DNA of 64,000 nucleotides from Nocardia mikamii NBRC 108933 (GTDB lineage: Bacteria; Actinomycetota; Actinomycetes; Mycobacteriales; Mycobacteriaceae), in NCBI RefSeq assembly GCF_001613505.1, contig NZ_BDCM01000026.1, positions 1 through 64,000 of the forward strand. Reading direction: 5' to 3'. Within the stretch, counting starts at the first letter, position 1. Every line of letters begins with the position of its first letter. The notes under the pieces were generated by a model, which searched no databases, had not been told where the DNA came from, and saw nothing but the letters and a program-made list of their open reading frames with translations. The translations under genes and the position numbers were made by a program. Positions 24,449 to 33,395 of this stretch are shown here, piece after piece.

Positions 24449-25267
24449 GTGAGCGCCGCCATTGATGCCGCCGGTTCCCGCGCCTCGGAAAACCCGCCCC
24501 CGTTCGCACTACGTGAACTGTCCATCCTCGCCGGCGGCCTGTTCGTGCTGTCGACCGCGCGGTTGGGGCGGTATCCGTTGTGGGGGGACGAGTTGTACAT
24601 GGTGCCGGCGGGGCGGCGGTTGTCGTGGAGTTATGCGGATCAGGGGCCGTTGGTGCCGTTGCAGGCTCATCTGTCGGACCTCTTCTTCGCCACGGCCGCG
24701 GTTCATCTCGTCGGAGACGGGCCACAGGGCCGGGCCGGCAAGGCGCTCGCGGCCTACTGCGCCGCCGGCACCGTGGCCGTGGTGGCGGCGGTGTGCGTGC
24801 TTCCGCTGCCGCAGTCCAGGCTGCACGGGCCCGCGATCCGCAACGGCGACATGGCGATTCGCGCGCAATTCTTCGGATTACGGGGATGGCCGCAACTCGT
24901 CGGCGCCGTACCGGAGGAGGAGCGGGCCCGCCTGGTGATCATGACCCAGAACTACTGGCAGGCCAGTGCTCTGGCCGTGCTCGGGTCCGCGGATCTTCCG
25001 CCGGTGTACAGCGCGAGCCGGGGCTACGGTTACTTCGGGCCGCCTCCGGATTCCGCGACCCGGGTGCTGTACGTCGGCGGTGCCGATCTGCAGCGGGAGT
25101 TGTCGTCGCGCTTCGCGACCGTCGTCCCGGTGGCTCGTCTCGACGACCCGAGCGGTTTCCAAGGGGTGAACTACGGCATCCGGGTGTCGTTGTGCGCCGG
25201 TCCGATTCGTCCCTGGTCGCAGATCTGGCCCGAACTGATGACGCTTCGCATCGACCACGGCGCCTGA
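24449..25267 (+). CDS. Glycosyltransferase family 39-like membrane protein, internally deleted
   Basis: 272 residues from GTG 24449, chosen for GGAGGG eight bases upstream. The N-terminus has the first membrane helix and the loop YPLWGDELYMVPAGRRLSW with DQGPLVPLQAH, the catalytic-Asp region of GT39/ArnT-like polyprenyl-phosphate glycosyltransferases. The C-terminus (GDMAIRAQFFGLRGWPQLV onward, ending in PPVYSASRGYGYFGPP) is the soluble tail of the same family. Intact relatives have about 450-520 residues and ten or more membrane helices; here only about three remain. The core membrane part seems deleted in frame, so the product is unlikely to be active. Confidence 0.75.
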   Translation: MSAAIDAAGSRASENPPPFALRELSILAGGLFVLSTARLGRYPLWGDELYMVPAGRRLSWSYADQGPLVPLQAHLSDLFFATAAVHLVGDGPQGRAGKALAAYCAAGTVAVVAAVCVLPLPQSRLHGPAIRNGDMAIRAQFFGLRGWPQLVGAVPEEERARLVIMTQNYWQASALAVLGSADLPPVYSASRGYGYFGPPPDSATRVLYVGGADLQRELSSRFATVVPVARLDDPSGFQGVNYGIRVSLCAGPIRPWSQIWPELMTLRIDHGA

Positions 25268-25289
25268 GCCGCGCGTCGCGGCTCAGGCG
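25261..25289. terminator. Perfect bidirectional terminator between convergent genes
   Basis: CGCCTGAGCCGCG and its exact complement form a 13-bp stem with loop CGT. It spans the ends of the glycosyltransferase gene (25267) and the PucR gene (25283). No T tract, as is common for hairpin terminators in this group. Confidence 0.8.
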
Positions 25290-26554
25290 GAGCGACGTGA
25301 CTGTCCCGCCCGATCCGGGAACGGGGACGGGGCCGTCGACGAGGTGGCGCCGCGAGCGATGAGCGCGGAGCGCAGATACCACAGACCTTGGCTTCGGGAA
25401 GGGTCGAAGCCGGTCAATTGCCCGATGCGCCGAAGCCGGTAATCGATGGTATTCGGATGGATATTCAATTGCCGTGCGGTACGCCGGCGATTCATATCGG
25501 TGTGGAAGAAGATATGCAGAGTTCGCAGAAGTTCGGGGTGATCGTCGAGCGGAGCGATACGCGTTTCCAATATTCGGCGCCCGATTCCCGGGCGGGTCAA
25601 TTGATATTGCAGTGCGAGGTCGTCGAATTTGTGCAGTCCTGGGCCGATTCCGATCGATTCGGTGGTGTCGAGAAGTTCGTGAGTACGTCGGGCGGCCGCG
25701 GGGACGGCGTCGGTGGCGCATCGGGTCATGACCGCGGTGACCGGCGCCGCGGCGTAGTCGGCCACCACCTCGACGGCGCGGTCTAGTTCGGACTCGCCGC
25801 AGACGTCGCAGGGCAGCAGGATCGTTCCGCCGTCGACCGACAGCATCGCCAGTGCGCGGTCCTGGAATTGGCGGGTCAGCGCCGATTGGATGCGGCGCAA
25901 CTTGCGGCCGGCGACCACATGCCGATCGAGACCGGGTCGGTTCTCGTCCGGATGTGCGGCCACGTGGACGGCGAGCACGTAGTACTCGTCGGCGATCGGA
26001 ATGCCGCATTCCCGTGCCACTTTCGAGCTCGCCTGCCCGGCGAGCAGCGCCGAGGTGAGGGTGTGGACGGCGGTGTGGTGGTCGCCGGAGGTGGCTTTCA
26101 ACTCCCGCACGTACGCCCTGCTGATGGCCCCGGTGCACAGGTCCGACAGCTCTACCGCGGCGCTCGTCCACGCGATGAGGCGGTCGCAACTCGGCTCGCC
26201 CGAGCGCGCGACGACGACCTCGAGGGCTTCGCCGAATCCGACGTGCATCGCGTGCAGCACCTTCTCGATGGGCAGGTCGGCGCGAGCCCATCGAGCGGCG
26301 GCGCCCCGCAGGAACGCCGCGGGATCGGCGGTGGCGGCCGCGGTGCCGCGCTCGCTCGCCCACCGCATGCACACGCGGATCATGGCTTTCACGTCGCCGT
26401 CGAGCAGTGGGCGCGGCAGTGCGGTGAAGGGGTGGATTTTCGTGCGCAGATGCGACAGGAGGAGCTCGGCCAGGCGGTCGGCGTCGCCGGCGGCCAGGGG
26501 GCCGGTGCTCGGGGCGTGCGCGATCGGGGCGTGCGGCGCTGATCGGGTCGTCAC
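25283..26554 (-). CDS. PucR-family transcriptional regulator
   Basis: 423 residues from GTG 26554, chosen for the very strong GGAGG six bases upstream; the frame extends to 26647 as an alternative. The middle part (about 190-330) is the GGDEF-like domain of PucR proteins and the C-terminal 60 residues are the PucR helix-turn-helix (TLHIFFHTDMNRRRTARQLN then IHPNTIDYRLRRI). Proteins of this type are numerous in Nocardia and relatives and regulate local catabolic or redox genes. It is convergent with the damaged glycosyltransferase; its target is probably upstream or itself. Confidence 0.9.
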   Translation of the reverse strand: MTTRSAPHAPIAHAPSTGPLAAGDADRLAELLLSHLRTKIHPFTALPRPLLDGDVKAMIRVCMRWASERGTAAATADPAAFLRGAAARWARADLPIEKVLHAMHVGFGEALEVVVARSGEPSCDRLIAWTSAAVELSDLCTGAISRAYVRELKATSGDHHTAVHTLTSALLAGQASSKVARECGIPIADEYYVLAVHVAAHPDENRPGLDRHVVAGRKLRRIQSALTRQFQDRALAMLSVDGGTILLPCDVCGESELDRAVEVVADYAAAPVTAVMTRCATDAVPAAARRTHELLDTTESIGIGPGLHKFDDLALQYQLTRPGIGRRILETRIAPLDDHPELLRTLHIFFHTDMNRRRTARQLNIHPNTIDYRLRRIGQLTGFDPSRSQGLWYLRSALIARGATSSTAPSPFPDRAGQSRRSA

Positions 26555-27148
26555 AGGTGACCTCCTCGTCACGGCTGCGGGGTGGTGTCCGGCCGCCGGC
26601 ATGCTGCCGCCGTCCAGGAATCGAAGATAATGCGAGTTCTCGCTCACCTTCTACTCGGATTCGCAGACTGCTCTGCTGGTATCTACTACTGCTCTGAACT
26701 GGGTGAACAAGCGCAACGGGCGCTGAATCCAGAGCGCTGAACACGTATAACTGTCCTAGTGCTCACTTTTGTGGGCGATGCGATGAACACTCGCGAGCGG
26801 TGTCCGGGCGACGCGGTTACTCAGGGCCTGGTGTCGACCGTGCGCCGCGCCGGGATCAGCCGCCCGGGCGTGATCGAACCCCGTGCCCGATTTCGGATCG
26901 ACAGGCGGAAGAATCGCATCGCCCCCGTAAGTGATGAATTGTCTGCCTGGCATCGCGCGATATCCGCGCCAGCGAAAGAACCGACTGTGCGGAGTCATGG
27001 CGCTCCCCGAATCGTTTCGTGAACCCGTGAAGACATCGCCGCAACGGTCGCCGCGTGCTCGATTGTCTCCGTAGCGTTTGCTCGCGAATTCCGGAAACGT
27101 CGATCGACGACTTTCCGGGCAGCGAATTCGACGATGTCAGGGAACACC
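26555..27148. other. Intergenic between PucR and lipase genes
   Basis: About 590 bases holding the divergent promoters of the PucR gene and the secreted lipase. Short frames on both strands look non-coding. No strong palindrome was found. Confidence 0.35.
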
Positions 27149-28366
27149 ATGAAAAAAAGTCTTCGCCGCAGTTGTACGAGTGCGGCCATTGTCGCGGCGG
27201 CCGCCGCACTCACGGTAGGGCTCACGGGCGTCGGCGCCGGCGCCGATCCCGTCGGCGATCAGCAGCAGGAGCAGCAGCTCGCGGAGATGATCACGCACGG
27301 GCTGAAGAATCCCTCCGCGCACGCGATCGCCGACAGCGGGAGCTCCGGCACCGGTTCGGCCTGCACCTCCGGCAGTGGTGCGGGCTCCGGCAACGGGTCC
27401 GGTGACTGCTACGGCGGTTCCGGGTCGAGTTCGGGTTCCTCGGGTGGAACCTCCAGCGACACAGTCGGTTACGGCCCGGCGCAGAGCTCGTTCCTGGCCG
27501 CTTTCGGGTACGGCCTGCTGAACCCGGATGTCGCGCCTCCGGGAACCAACGACTGGAATTGCAAACCCACTGCGGCGCATCCGGAGCCGGTGGTGCTGGT
27601 GCACGGCACCTGGGAGAACGCCTACGACAACTTCTCCTACGTCAGCCAGCCCATCCACGACGCCGGCTACTGCGTGTTCACCTTCAACTACGGCAAATCG
27701 AATCTGATTCAGGGCGGCGGCCTGGGATCGGTGCTGCCGGGTACCAACGGCACCGGGTACATCCAGGACTCGTCGAAACAGTTGGCGCAGTTCGTCGATC
27801 GTGTGCTGGCGGCGACCGGGTCGCAGAAGGTGAATCTGGTCGGCCATTCCCAGGGTGGCGCGATGTCGCGGTGGTATCTGAAGTTCGACGGTGGTGCGGC
27901 GAAGGTGCATCACATGATGACCTTCGGCGCCACCAACCACGGCACCTCACTGGACGGTATCGGCGCGCTGGGACGGATGATCAACAATCTTGGCATCGAC
28001 GTGCTGGGGTTGGTGGAGATCTTCGTCGGCCACGCGGGCATTCAGCAGACGATCGGCTCGGATTTCGTGAATCAGCTCAACGCCGGTGGTGACACGATGC
28101 CGGGCGTGGACTACACGGTGGTCGGCAGCCGCTACGACGAGATCACCAACCCCTACGATCTGACGTTCCTGAAGCCCGGCCCGGGTGCGACGGTCGACAA
28201 CATCACCCTGCAGGACGGCTGTGAGCAGGACGTGTCGGATCACCTGACGATGATGTATTCGCCGCGGGTGCTCTCGATCATCCTGCATGCTCTCGACCCG
28301 GCGCAGACTCCGGCGCTGACCTGCAGCTTCAACCCGTGGCTGGTGGGCGGCGGCGGCAAGCTCTGA
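27149..28366 (+). CDS. Secreted lipase/esterase of the LipA/EstA class 2 type
   Basis: 405 residues from ATG 27149 (MKKSLRRSCTSAAIVAAAAA), with AGGGAA upstream; an ATG at 27134 is less likely. The signal peptide ends near GADP. A Ser/Gly-rich linker with Cys residues (about 65-105) follows. The alpha/beta-hydrolase domain has the oxyanion loop VLVHGTWENAYDNF, the nucleophile elbow GHSQGG, and a late ...CEQDVSDHLTM with the catalytic His. Class 2 lipases of this kind are extracellular acylglycerol or ester hydrolases. The gene is monocistronic. Substrate chain length is not predictable. Confidence 0.92.
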   Translation: MKKSLRRSCTSAAIVAAAAALTVGLTGVGAGADPVGDQQQEQQLAEMITHGLKNPSAHAIADSGSSGTGSACTSGSGAGSGNGSGDCYGGSGSSSGSSGGTSSDTVGYGPAQSSFLAAFGYGLLNPDVAPPGTNDWNCKPTAAHPEPVVLVHGTWENAYDNFSYVSQPIHDAGYCVFTFNYGKSNLIQGGGLGSVLPGTNGTGYIQDSSKQLAQFVDRVLAATGSQKVNLVGHSQGGAMSRWYLKFDGGAAKVHHMMTFGATNHGTSLDGIGALGRMINNLGIDVLGLVEIFVGHAGIQQTIGSDFVNQLNAGGDTMPGVDYTVVGSRYDEITNPYDLTFLKPGPGATVDNITLQDGCEQDVSDHLTMMYSPRVLSIILHALDPAQTPALTCSFNPWLVGGGGKL

Positions 28367-28599
28367 CCCATTGATGCTTGCTCGCCGGTGCGCGGGAGGA
28401 GTCGTGGACCTCCCGGTGCACCGGCGGGCATCCTCCGCCGCGGGATCGCGGTGGGTGTTACCGACACTCCCCACCGCAGCCGTCCCATCGCGGCGGCCGT
28501 GCCCACCGGGTGGATCGACCACCACCCGGTGGGCATCTCGGCTCTCGATGCCCGGCACCGCGCGCGCGTGCAGTGTCGACGACGAATCCGGAGGTGCCC

Positions 28600-28938
28600 A
28601 TGCGCGACTTGCATTGCTACGCCATCGATCCCACGGTCGGCCGGTTGTTCGGCCGCCACTTCTACGGCGTCCGGCTGCAACCGCTCGAGGACGGATACGG
28701 CTGGGTCGTCTACGGGCATCCTCCGGCCAGGAGGATCGTCGCCGCACTCGTATGCGCGGCGCGCCAACGCGGTTCGTTCGCGGAGTTGCGCGACTGCTGC
28801 ACCTATATGGATCTGTGTGACGGGATGGAACGCTGGTGGGTGACCGACCTGTCGGCCGACAGCGACGGTTTCCTGTGCTGGTATGCGCGTGACCGCGGCT
28901 ATCCCGGCGCGGTGCCGATCACGACGATCGTGCCGTGA
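28600..28938 (+). CDS. Conserved hypothetical protein, aromatic- and Cys-rich
   Basis: 112 residues from ATG 28600 (MRDLHCYAIDPTVGRLFGR); GGAGG lies seven bases upstream. The protein has many Tyr, Trp and Cys residues (HFYGVRLQPLEDGYGWVVYG, DCCTYMDLCDGMERWW). No known domain is recognised. Its end overlaps the end of the convergent ABC1-kinase gene by 20 bp. Good ribosome site and codon bias support it. Confidence 0.65.
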   Translation: MRDLHCYAIDPTVGRLFGRHFYGVRLQPLEDGYGWVVYGHPPARRIVAALVCAARQRGSFAELRDCCTYMDLCDGMERWWVTDLSADSDGFLCWYARDRGYPGAVPITTIVP

Positions 28939-30298
28939 GCCGCCAGCGTGCGATGTCGGCGCCGATATCGGTGGCCGGGGGTTCGTGGTAGAGCCATTCG
29001 CGGGCGAGGCGGTGCCAGTTGTTGGTGGTGTGCAGTTGTCCGAGGACGGCGTAGGTGAACAGATCGGCGCGGCGGGAGAACACGTGCTCGGGTGGCAGTC
29101 GCTGGTGGCGCATACCGCTGAATTCGGCGGCGCGGGGGTCGACGGCGAGTACCACTGCGCTGGTGGCCAATTCGGGTGTGACGGTGATGTCCTCGTCGAT
29201 CAGATGCCAGCCGGTCGCGGCCCAGATGTAACCGAGGCATTCGTCGGGTGTTACCTCGGCGTCGGGATCGACGATGCCCTGTGCCACCCAGGAGTGGTAG
29301 ATGTCCTCGGCGCGGTATTCGGCGGCGGCGCAGATGATGTCGCGTTCGAGTTCGACGTCGGCGGGACTCATCGCGGTGTAGAGCCCGAAGTCGACGAAGG
29401 CGAGTCGCCCGTCGGAGGCGAGCATGATGTTGCCAGGATGTGGGTCGCCGCAGAACTCGTGGTCGGTGAACAGGGAGGTGATGTAGAAGCGGTAGATCAG
29501 CTCCCCGATGCGGGTGCGGTCGGCGTCGGGAAGGGTTCGCAGGTGCCCGAACGGCTCGCCGTCGACCAATTCGGTGACCAGAACATTGGGGCCGCAGCAG
29601 GATTCGATGCTGTCGGGCACGCTGATATGGGGGTGGCCGCGATAGCGGGTCGCCACATGGTGCTGGGTACGGGCCTCGCGCGGATAGTCGAGTTCGCTGC
29701 CGATGTTGCGGGCGACCTCGGCGAGCACCTCTTCGTCGGCGGCGCTGGGCAGGATCGCCTTCCAGAGGCGGCTGATCATCATCAGATTGCGCATATCGGC
29801 TTCGACCGCGCGGTCGACGCCGGGATATTTGACCTTGACCGCGACCGCTCGACCGTCGCGCAGCCGGGCGCGATAGACCTGTCCGATGGAGGCGGCGGCG
29901 ATCGGGGTCTCGTCGAAGTCGGCGAAGATGCGTGCCAGCGGGCCGAGATCGTTCTCGATCACCGTGCGCATGGCGGCGAACGGGAACGCCGGCGCCTGGT
30001 CACGCAGTTGCGCGAGTTTGGTGCGGAACATCTCGCGTTGTTCTTCCGGCAGCAGGTCGAGGTCGAGTACCGACAGCATCTGCCCGAGCTTCATCGCGGC
30101 GCCCTTCATGCCGCCGAGCACGGTGACCAGTTGCTGGGCGGCCTGCATCGCGGAGCGTTCACTCAGGCGCCGGCGCGCCTCTTCGGTGCGGCCCACCATC
30201 GACAGCCGGGTGCCGACCCCGCGCAGCGCCTGTCCCGCGGCGAGCCGGCCCATCTTGCTGCCGCGCGAGATGCGGCCGTGGGGGACACGGTTGCTCAC
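28919..30298 (-). CDS. ABC1/AarF/UbiB-family atypical kinase
   Basis: 459 residues from GTG 30298. The ABC1 signature KGAAMKLGQMLS (near 64-75) is the family-specific KxGQ motif; AAASIGQVYRARL is the Ala-rich nucleotide loop, AVKVKYPGV holds the ATP-binding Lys, and FCGDPHPGNIM with VDFGLY are the catalytic Asp and metal-binding Asp. UbiB-type proteins are ATPases that support quinone or isoprenoid lipid metabolism at the membrane. Actinobacteria often hold several copies. The gene is alone on its strand and overlaps its convergent neighbour by 20 bp. Confidence 0.93.
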   Translation of the reverse strand: MSNRVPHGRISRGSKMGRLAAGQALRGVGTRLSMVGRTEEARRRLSERSAMQAAQQLVTVLGGMKGAAMKLGQMLSVLDLDLLPEEQREMFRTKLAQLRDQAPAFPFAAMRTVIENDLGPLARIFADFDETPIAAASIGQVYRARLRDGRAVAVKVKYPGVDRAVEADMRNLMMISRLWKAILPSAADEEVLAEVARNIGSELDYPREARTQHHVATRYRGHPHISVPDSIESCCGPNVLVTELVDGEPFGHLRTLPDADRTRIGELIYRFYITSLFTDHEFCGDPHPGNIMLASDGRLAFVDFGLYTAMSPADVELERDIICAAAEYRAEDIYHSWVAQGIVDPDAEVTPDECLGYIWAATGWHLIDEDITVTPELATSAVVLAVDPRAAEFSGMRHQRLPPEHVFSRRADLFTYAVLGQLHTTNNWHRLAREWLYHEPPATDIGADIARWRLTARSS

Positions 30299-30531
30299 TG
30301 CTAAACCTCCATCGGTTCGGACCTGGCGCGTGCCGCTTCACCGCGCCGGACCGAGTGGGGGCGAGGCGAGGCCAAGCTACCGGCCCGTGCGCGAGTGTTC
30401 GGCCGTCCGGCTCCACTCGCGTGAATATCACGAAAATGCGCCGCCGAAGTCGGAACAGCACACAGACAGCGGACGAGTGCTACGAAAAAAAGAGGTTTGG
30501 GCCCGCGCGACGGGGGTTGTATACGAGTGTG

Positions 30532-30918
30532 ATGTACGGCGGTGACGAGGAGATGAGTGTCTTGGTGGAGGACAGCGGCTTGAGCGTCGAGGTCGACCGG
30601 ACCGGCGGCGCGCTCGTCATATCGGCGCACGGCGATGTCGACGCGATGACGGCCGACCAGCTGCAGAGTGTGCTGGACCGGATGAGCGAGGCATTCGAGG
30701 ACGCCGATCAGGCCGCGCCGGTGATCGATCTGTCCGGTGTGGGTTTCCTGGGATCGGCGGGGTTGAGCGTGCTGCACGCGGCGGCCACCACGGTGACTCC
30801 CCGCCGGTTGCGCGTGGTCGCATCGGGGGCGGCCAAACGCGTCATCCAGGTCACCGGCCTGGATCGGATGGTCTCGGTGTACGACGATCTGCCCAGCGCC
30901 GGTGTGGTTGCTCGGTGA
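30532..30918 (+). CDS. STAS-domain anti-sigma factor antagonist
   Basis: 128 residues from ATG 30532 (an internal ATG at 30553 has GAGGAG directly before it, too close to act). The STAS motif VIDLSGVGFLGSAGL carries the phosphorylatable Ser in GSAGL. Such proteins release anti-sigma factors of the RsbW type when unphosphorylated. No RsbW-like kinase or sigma factor lies in the window, so it works with partners elsewhere. A perfect terminator follows at 30943. Confidence 0.88.
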   Translation: MYGGDEEMSVLVEDSGLSVEVDRTGGALVISAHGDVDAMTADQLQSVLDRMSEAFEDADQAAPVIDLSGVGFLGSAGLSVLHAAATTVTPRRLRVVASGAAKRVIQVTGLDRMVSVYDDLPSAGVVAR

Positions 30919-30942
30919 GTCGACACCGATCCTGACAGCAGA

Positions 30943-30971
30943 ACGCCGCCGGGTGGTGTTCCCGGCGGCGT
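30943..30971 (+). terminator. Intrinsic terminator after the STAS gene
   Basis: Perfect 11-bp stem ACGCCGCCGGG / CCCGGCGGCGT with a seven-base loop, 25 bases after the stop codon. No T tract. Confidence 0.85.
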
Positions 30972-31207
30972 CCGTATCAGGTCGACGTCCCACAAGCGCC
31001 TCTCGGCGAGTGGTCGCTCGTAGCGACTGAAGGGTGCGGCCCGGGGCTGTTCGGACGCCGACAGCGGTTTCAACCGCGACACCCGGCGCACTATTTCCGT
31101 CCTGACCTGTGACGTAACCCACGGATCAGCACCACGCACTATGCCTGCGTGGCGACCTTGTACCGGCAACGTTGCGCGGGTATGCGGGGAGGACGATTCT
31201 GGATGCC

Positions 31208-31642
31208 ATGCGCGCCCGTGACGTGGAGATCGGGCATACGTATGTAGTGCTGGTCCCGCATCGATTGCCGGTCGCCCGCTATCCCGATCGCGAGCGGCTG
31301 GGTACCTCGATGTGGGTGGCGAGCCTGCTGATGGGGGCGCGTTTCCGGCTCACGGCGTCCAAGGTCGACTACGACACCGATCCGGTGACGGTCGAGGGAC
31401 TACGGCTCATCGAACGCTCGCACACCGAGGTCACGCTCACCGACGACCAGGCCACCGCGCTGGGCTTGGCCCCGAAACAGGGATATCGCGTCGTGGGCTC
31501 GCTCGTGGACCGCACCGGCCGCGTGGCGTGCCTGCCGGCGATCGAACCGATCCGGGTGCCGGTGCGGTGGTTGCGTCCCGCCGACGACCCCCGCTTGGCG
31601 CGGTGCAGTCACCGCGACGCGGACCTGTGGCCCTTCATGTGA
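31208..31642 (+). CDS. Hypothetical protein
   Basis: 144 residues from ATG 31208 (MRARDVEIGHTYVVLVPHRL); GGGGAGG lies about 14 bases upstream, which is long, so an earlier non-ATG start is possible. The N-terminal half looks like a small beta barrel (GHTYVVLVPHRL, ...GTSMWVASLLMGARF), the C-terminal half is Arg/Asp-rich with VRWLRPADDP. No family is recognised. Similar short proteins with an EIGxxY start occur next to regulators in Nocardia, from memory. Downstream is a PAS-ANTAR gene on the same strand. Confidence 0.6.
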   Translation: MRARDVEIGHTYVVLVPHRLPVARYPDRERLGTSMWVASLLMGARFRLTASKVDYDTDPVTVEGLRLIERSHTEVTLTDDQATALGLAPKQGYRVVGSLVDRTGRVACLPAIEPIRVPVRWLRPADDPRLARCSHRDADLWPFM

Positions 31643-31729
31643 GCCGCACCCGCGCGACGACGCGCGGTTTTCGGCACTGCCGTCCCCGACTTCGCGACCC
31701 GCACCGCCTCCACCGGCCATAATCGTGTC

Positions 31730-32422
31730 GTGCGGCGCAACGGCATGGACAACGAACACGGTCACACGGCAGCAGAAGCCGCATCGGCTGACCCGAGCAG
31801 TGTGCCGCGGGTCGGATCCTTCCGGTTCTGGTTCGCGACGCGGCGCTGGGAGTGGTCGGAAGAGGTGTACCGGATGCACGGCTACAGCCCCGGCAGTGTG
31901 GTGCCGACCACCGAGCTGCTGCTGTCGCACAAACATCCCGACGACCGCGACGATGTGGCCGCGCGCATCGCCCGTGCGGTCGACCTGGGTGAATCGTTCT
32001 CCAGCCGGCATCGGTTCATCGACACCGCGGGCGATGTGCACAACGTGATGGTGGTCGCCGACCGTCTCCACGACGAGGCCGGAGCCGTCACGGGCACCGC
32101 CGGTTTCTACATCGACCTGACCGAGACCCTCGCGGAGAGCGAACGCGAGACGCTGTCTGCGGCCCTGCCCGACGTGATCGAGCATCGCGCGGTGATCGAA
32201 CAGGCCAAGGGGGTGCTGATGCGGATGTATCGGGTCAATGCCGAGCAGGCGTTCAAGATCCTGTCCTGGCGCTCCCAGGAGACCAACACCAAACTTCGCG
32301 ACCTGGCCGCTCAGCTGATCGCCGAGCTGCCGACCCTTCCGAACGCGGAGCCGCAGACGCTCACCGCCTTCGACCATCTGCTGCTCACCGTCCACACCCG
32401 CATACCGGGCCGTCCCCGCTGA
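31730..32422 (+). CDS. PAS-ANTAR regulator (RNA-binding antiterminator)
   Basis: 230 residues from GTG 31730; CATAAT lies seven bases upstream, so the message may be leaderless. An ATG at 31745 is an alternative. Residues about 30-125 form a PAS fold (WEWSEEVYRMHGY, SHKHPDDRDDV, GTAGFYIDLTE). Residues about 145-205 are an ANTAR domain (HRAVIEQAKGVLMRMYRVNA, AFKILSWRSQ, RDLAAQLI). ANTAR proteins bind two-hairpin RNA elements and prevent termination. It ends one base before the convergent RafH-like gene. Confidence 0.92.
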   Translation: MRRNGMDNEHGHTAAEAASADPSSVPRVGSFRFWFATRRWEWSEEVYRMHGYSPGSVVPTTELLLSHKHPDDRDDVAARIARAVDLGESFSSRHRFIDTAGDVHNVMVVADRLHDEAGAVTGTAGFYIDLTETLAESERETLSAALPDVIEHRAVIEQAKGVLMRMYRVNAEQAFKILSWRSQETNTKLRDLAAQLIAELPTLPNAEPQTLTAFDHLLLTVHTRIPGRPR

Positions 32423-32423
32423 A

Positions 32424-33248
32424 TCAGGCGCGGGCGCGCTCGCGGGCCGGTGATCGGTCGCGGTGTTCCTCGGCGGAAGTCGGGTATGCCGGCGCCGGGC
32501 ATCCGACCTCGGCGCACGGTGTGACGAGGGTGAGGTCCGCGTCGTAGCGGCGATACAGCAGATGTCCGCGCCCGGTGAAGGCGTCGAGGTAGAACAGGAA
32601 CGGCAGGCCGTGCTCGCACAGCCGCTCCACCGCGGCGGATTCGGTGAGGGTGGGCGTCGGGCGCGAATGCACTGTGAAGACCCGGCCCCCGGTATCGGAC
32701 GGCGGATGCATCCGCGACCGGCGCGCCAGCCGCAGCCCCGATGGGCCGGCCCGGTAGACGACGGCATCCTCACCGGTTTCGGCGTCGACGAACAGATGGA
32801 CGTCGTAGTCGAGCGCGTCCATCACCGCCACGGCCGACTTCGGGCGGAGGGTGTCGAGCGCGAATACCTTGCGGCGCACGATCTTTCCGGCTCCGGGGTC
32901 GGCCAGTGCCGGTCGTGCCGGATCCGGCCACTCCCGGACGGTTCCGCCGGTGAGTTGCCGTTCCAGCCGGACCACCACCGACAGCACCTCGTTGGGCCCG
33001 CGGGTGCGCACCTGCATCCGGACCGGGCGATCGGATCGGGCGAGATTCACTTGCACCAGAAGAGGTTCGGTATCGCCGGGAGCGGCGGTGATCCGCACCC
33101 GGGCACCGCCGGTGACGAAGTGGCGCGCCAGCAGCCGGCCCACCGCCCCGGCCACACGGTCGGCCTCGAGTGCGGGTACCGGCCCGCGGGCGAAGAGGAC
33201 GATGTCCGGGAACGCTGTCGACGACCATCTCTGAGATTCCCGCACCAC
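32424..33248 (-). CDS. RafH-like ribosome hibernation factor
   Basis: 274 residues. An N-terminal part of about 95 residues resembles the HPF/S30EA fold (VRITAAPGDTEPLLVQVNL). Two S30EA C-terminal type domains follow: one with IVRRKVFALDTLRPKSA and LFVDAETGEDAVVYR, the other with LTESAAVERLCEHGLPFLF and GRGHLLYRRYD. Length and double C-terminal domain match mycobacterial RafH (Rv0079 type), which stabilises ribosomes during hypoxia. It would bind 70S ribosomes in dormant cells. It is convergent with a PAS-ANTAR regulator. A hypoxic role here is inference from family only. Confidence 0.85.
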   Translation of the reverse strand: MVRESQRWSSTAFPDIVLFARGPVPALEADRVAGAVGRLLARHFVTGGARVRITAAPGDTEPLLVQVNLARSDRPVRMQVRTRGPNEVLSVVVRLERQLTGGTVREWPDPARPALADPGAGKIVRRKVFALDTLRPKSAVAVMDALDYDVHLFVDAETGEDAVVYRAGPSGLRLARRSRMHPPSDTGGRVFTVHSRPTPTLTESAAVERLCEHGLPFLFYLDAFTGRGHLLYRRYDADLTLVTPCAEVGCPAPAYPTSAEEHRDRSPARERARA

Positions 33249-33355
33249 CCGATCGACCTCTCTCGCTCACCCGGCCCGTTTCGACGCACGACAACTGTGC
33301 CGACCCGCAGGGCGGTGCCCAAGAGGCGAAAGTCCCTTCGATCAAGCACGAAATG

Positions 33356-33378
33356 CCCGATCGGACATTCCGATCGGG
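33356..33378 (-). terminator. Intrinsic terminator after the nitroreductase gene
   Basis: Perfect 10-bp stem CCCGATCGGA / TCCGATCGGG with loop CAT, 18 bases beyond the nitroreductase stop codon. It separates the polyketide-side operon from the RafH-like gene. Confidence 0.85.
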
Positions 33379-33395
33379 CTTCGGGCGGGCGCAGG

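Noticed and set aside
28919..30304. Long plus-strand open frame of 473 codons opposite the ABC1 kinase gene
   Set aside because: It is the mirror of a gene with clear kinase motifs; such antisense frames are normal in very GC-rich DNA.
33325..33344. Possible DosR box upstream of the RafH-like gene (AAGGGACTTTCGCC on the minus strand)
   Set aside because: Only one half-site (GGGACT) fits the 20-bp consensus; the other half has too many mismatches.
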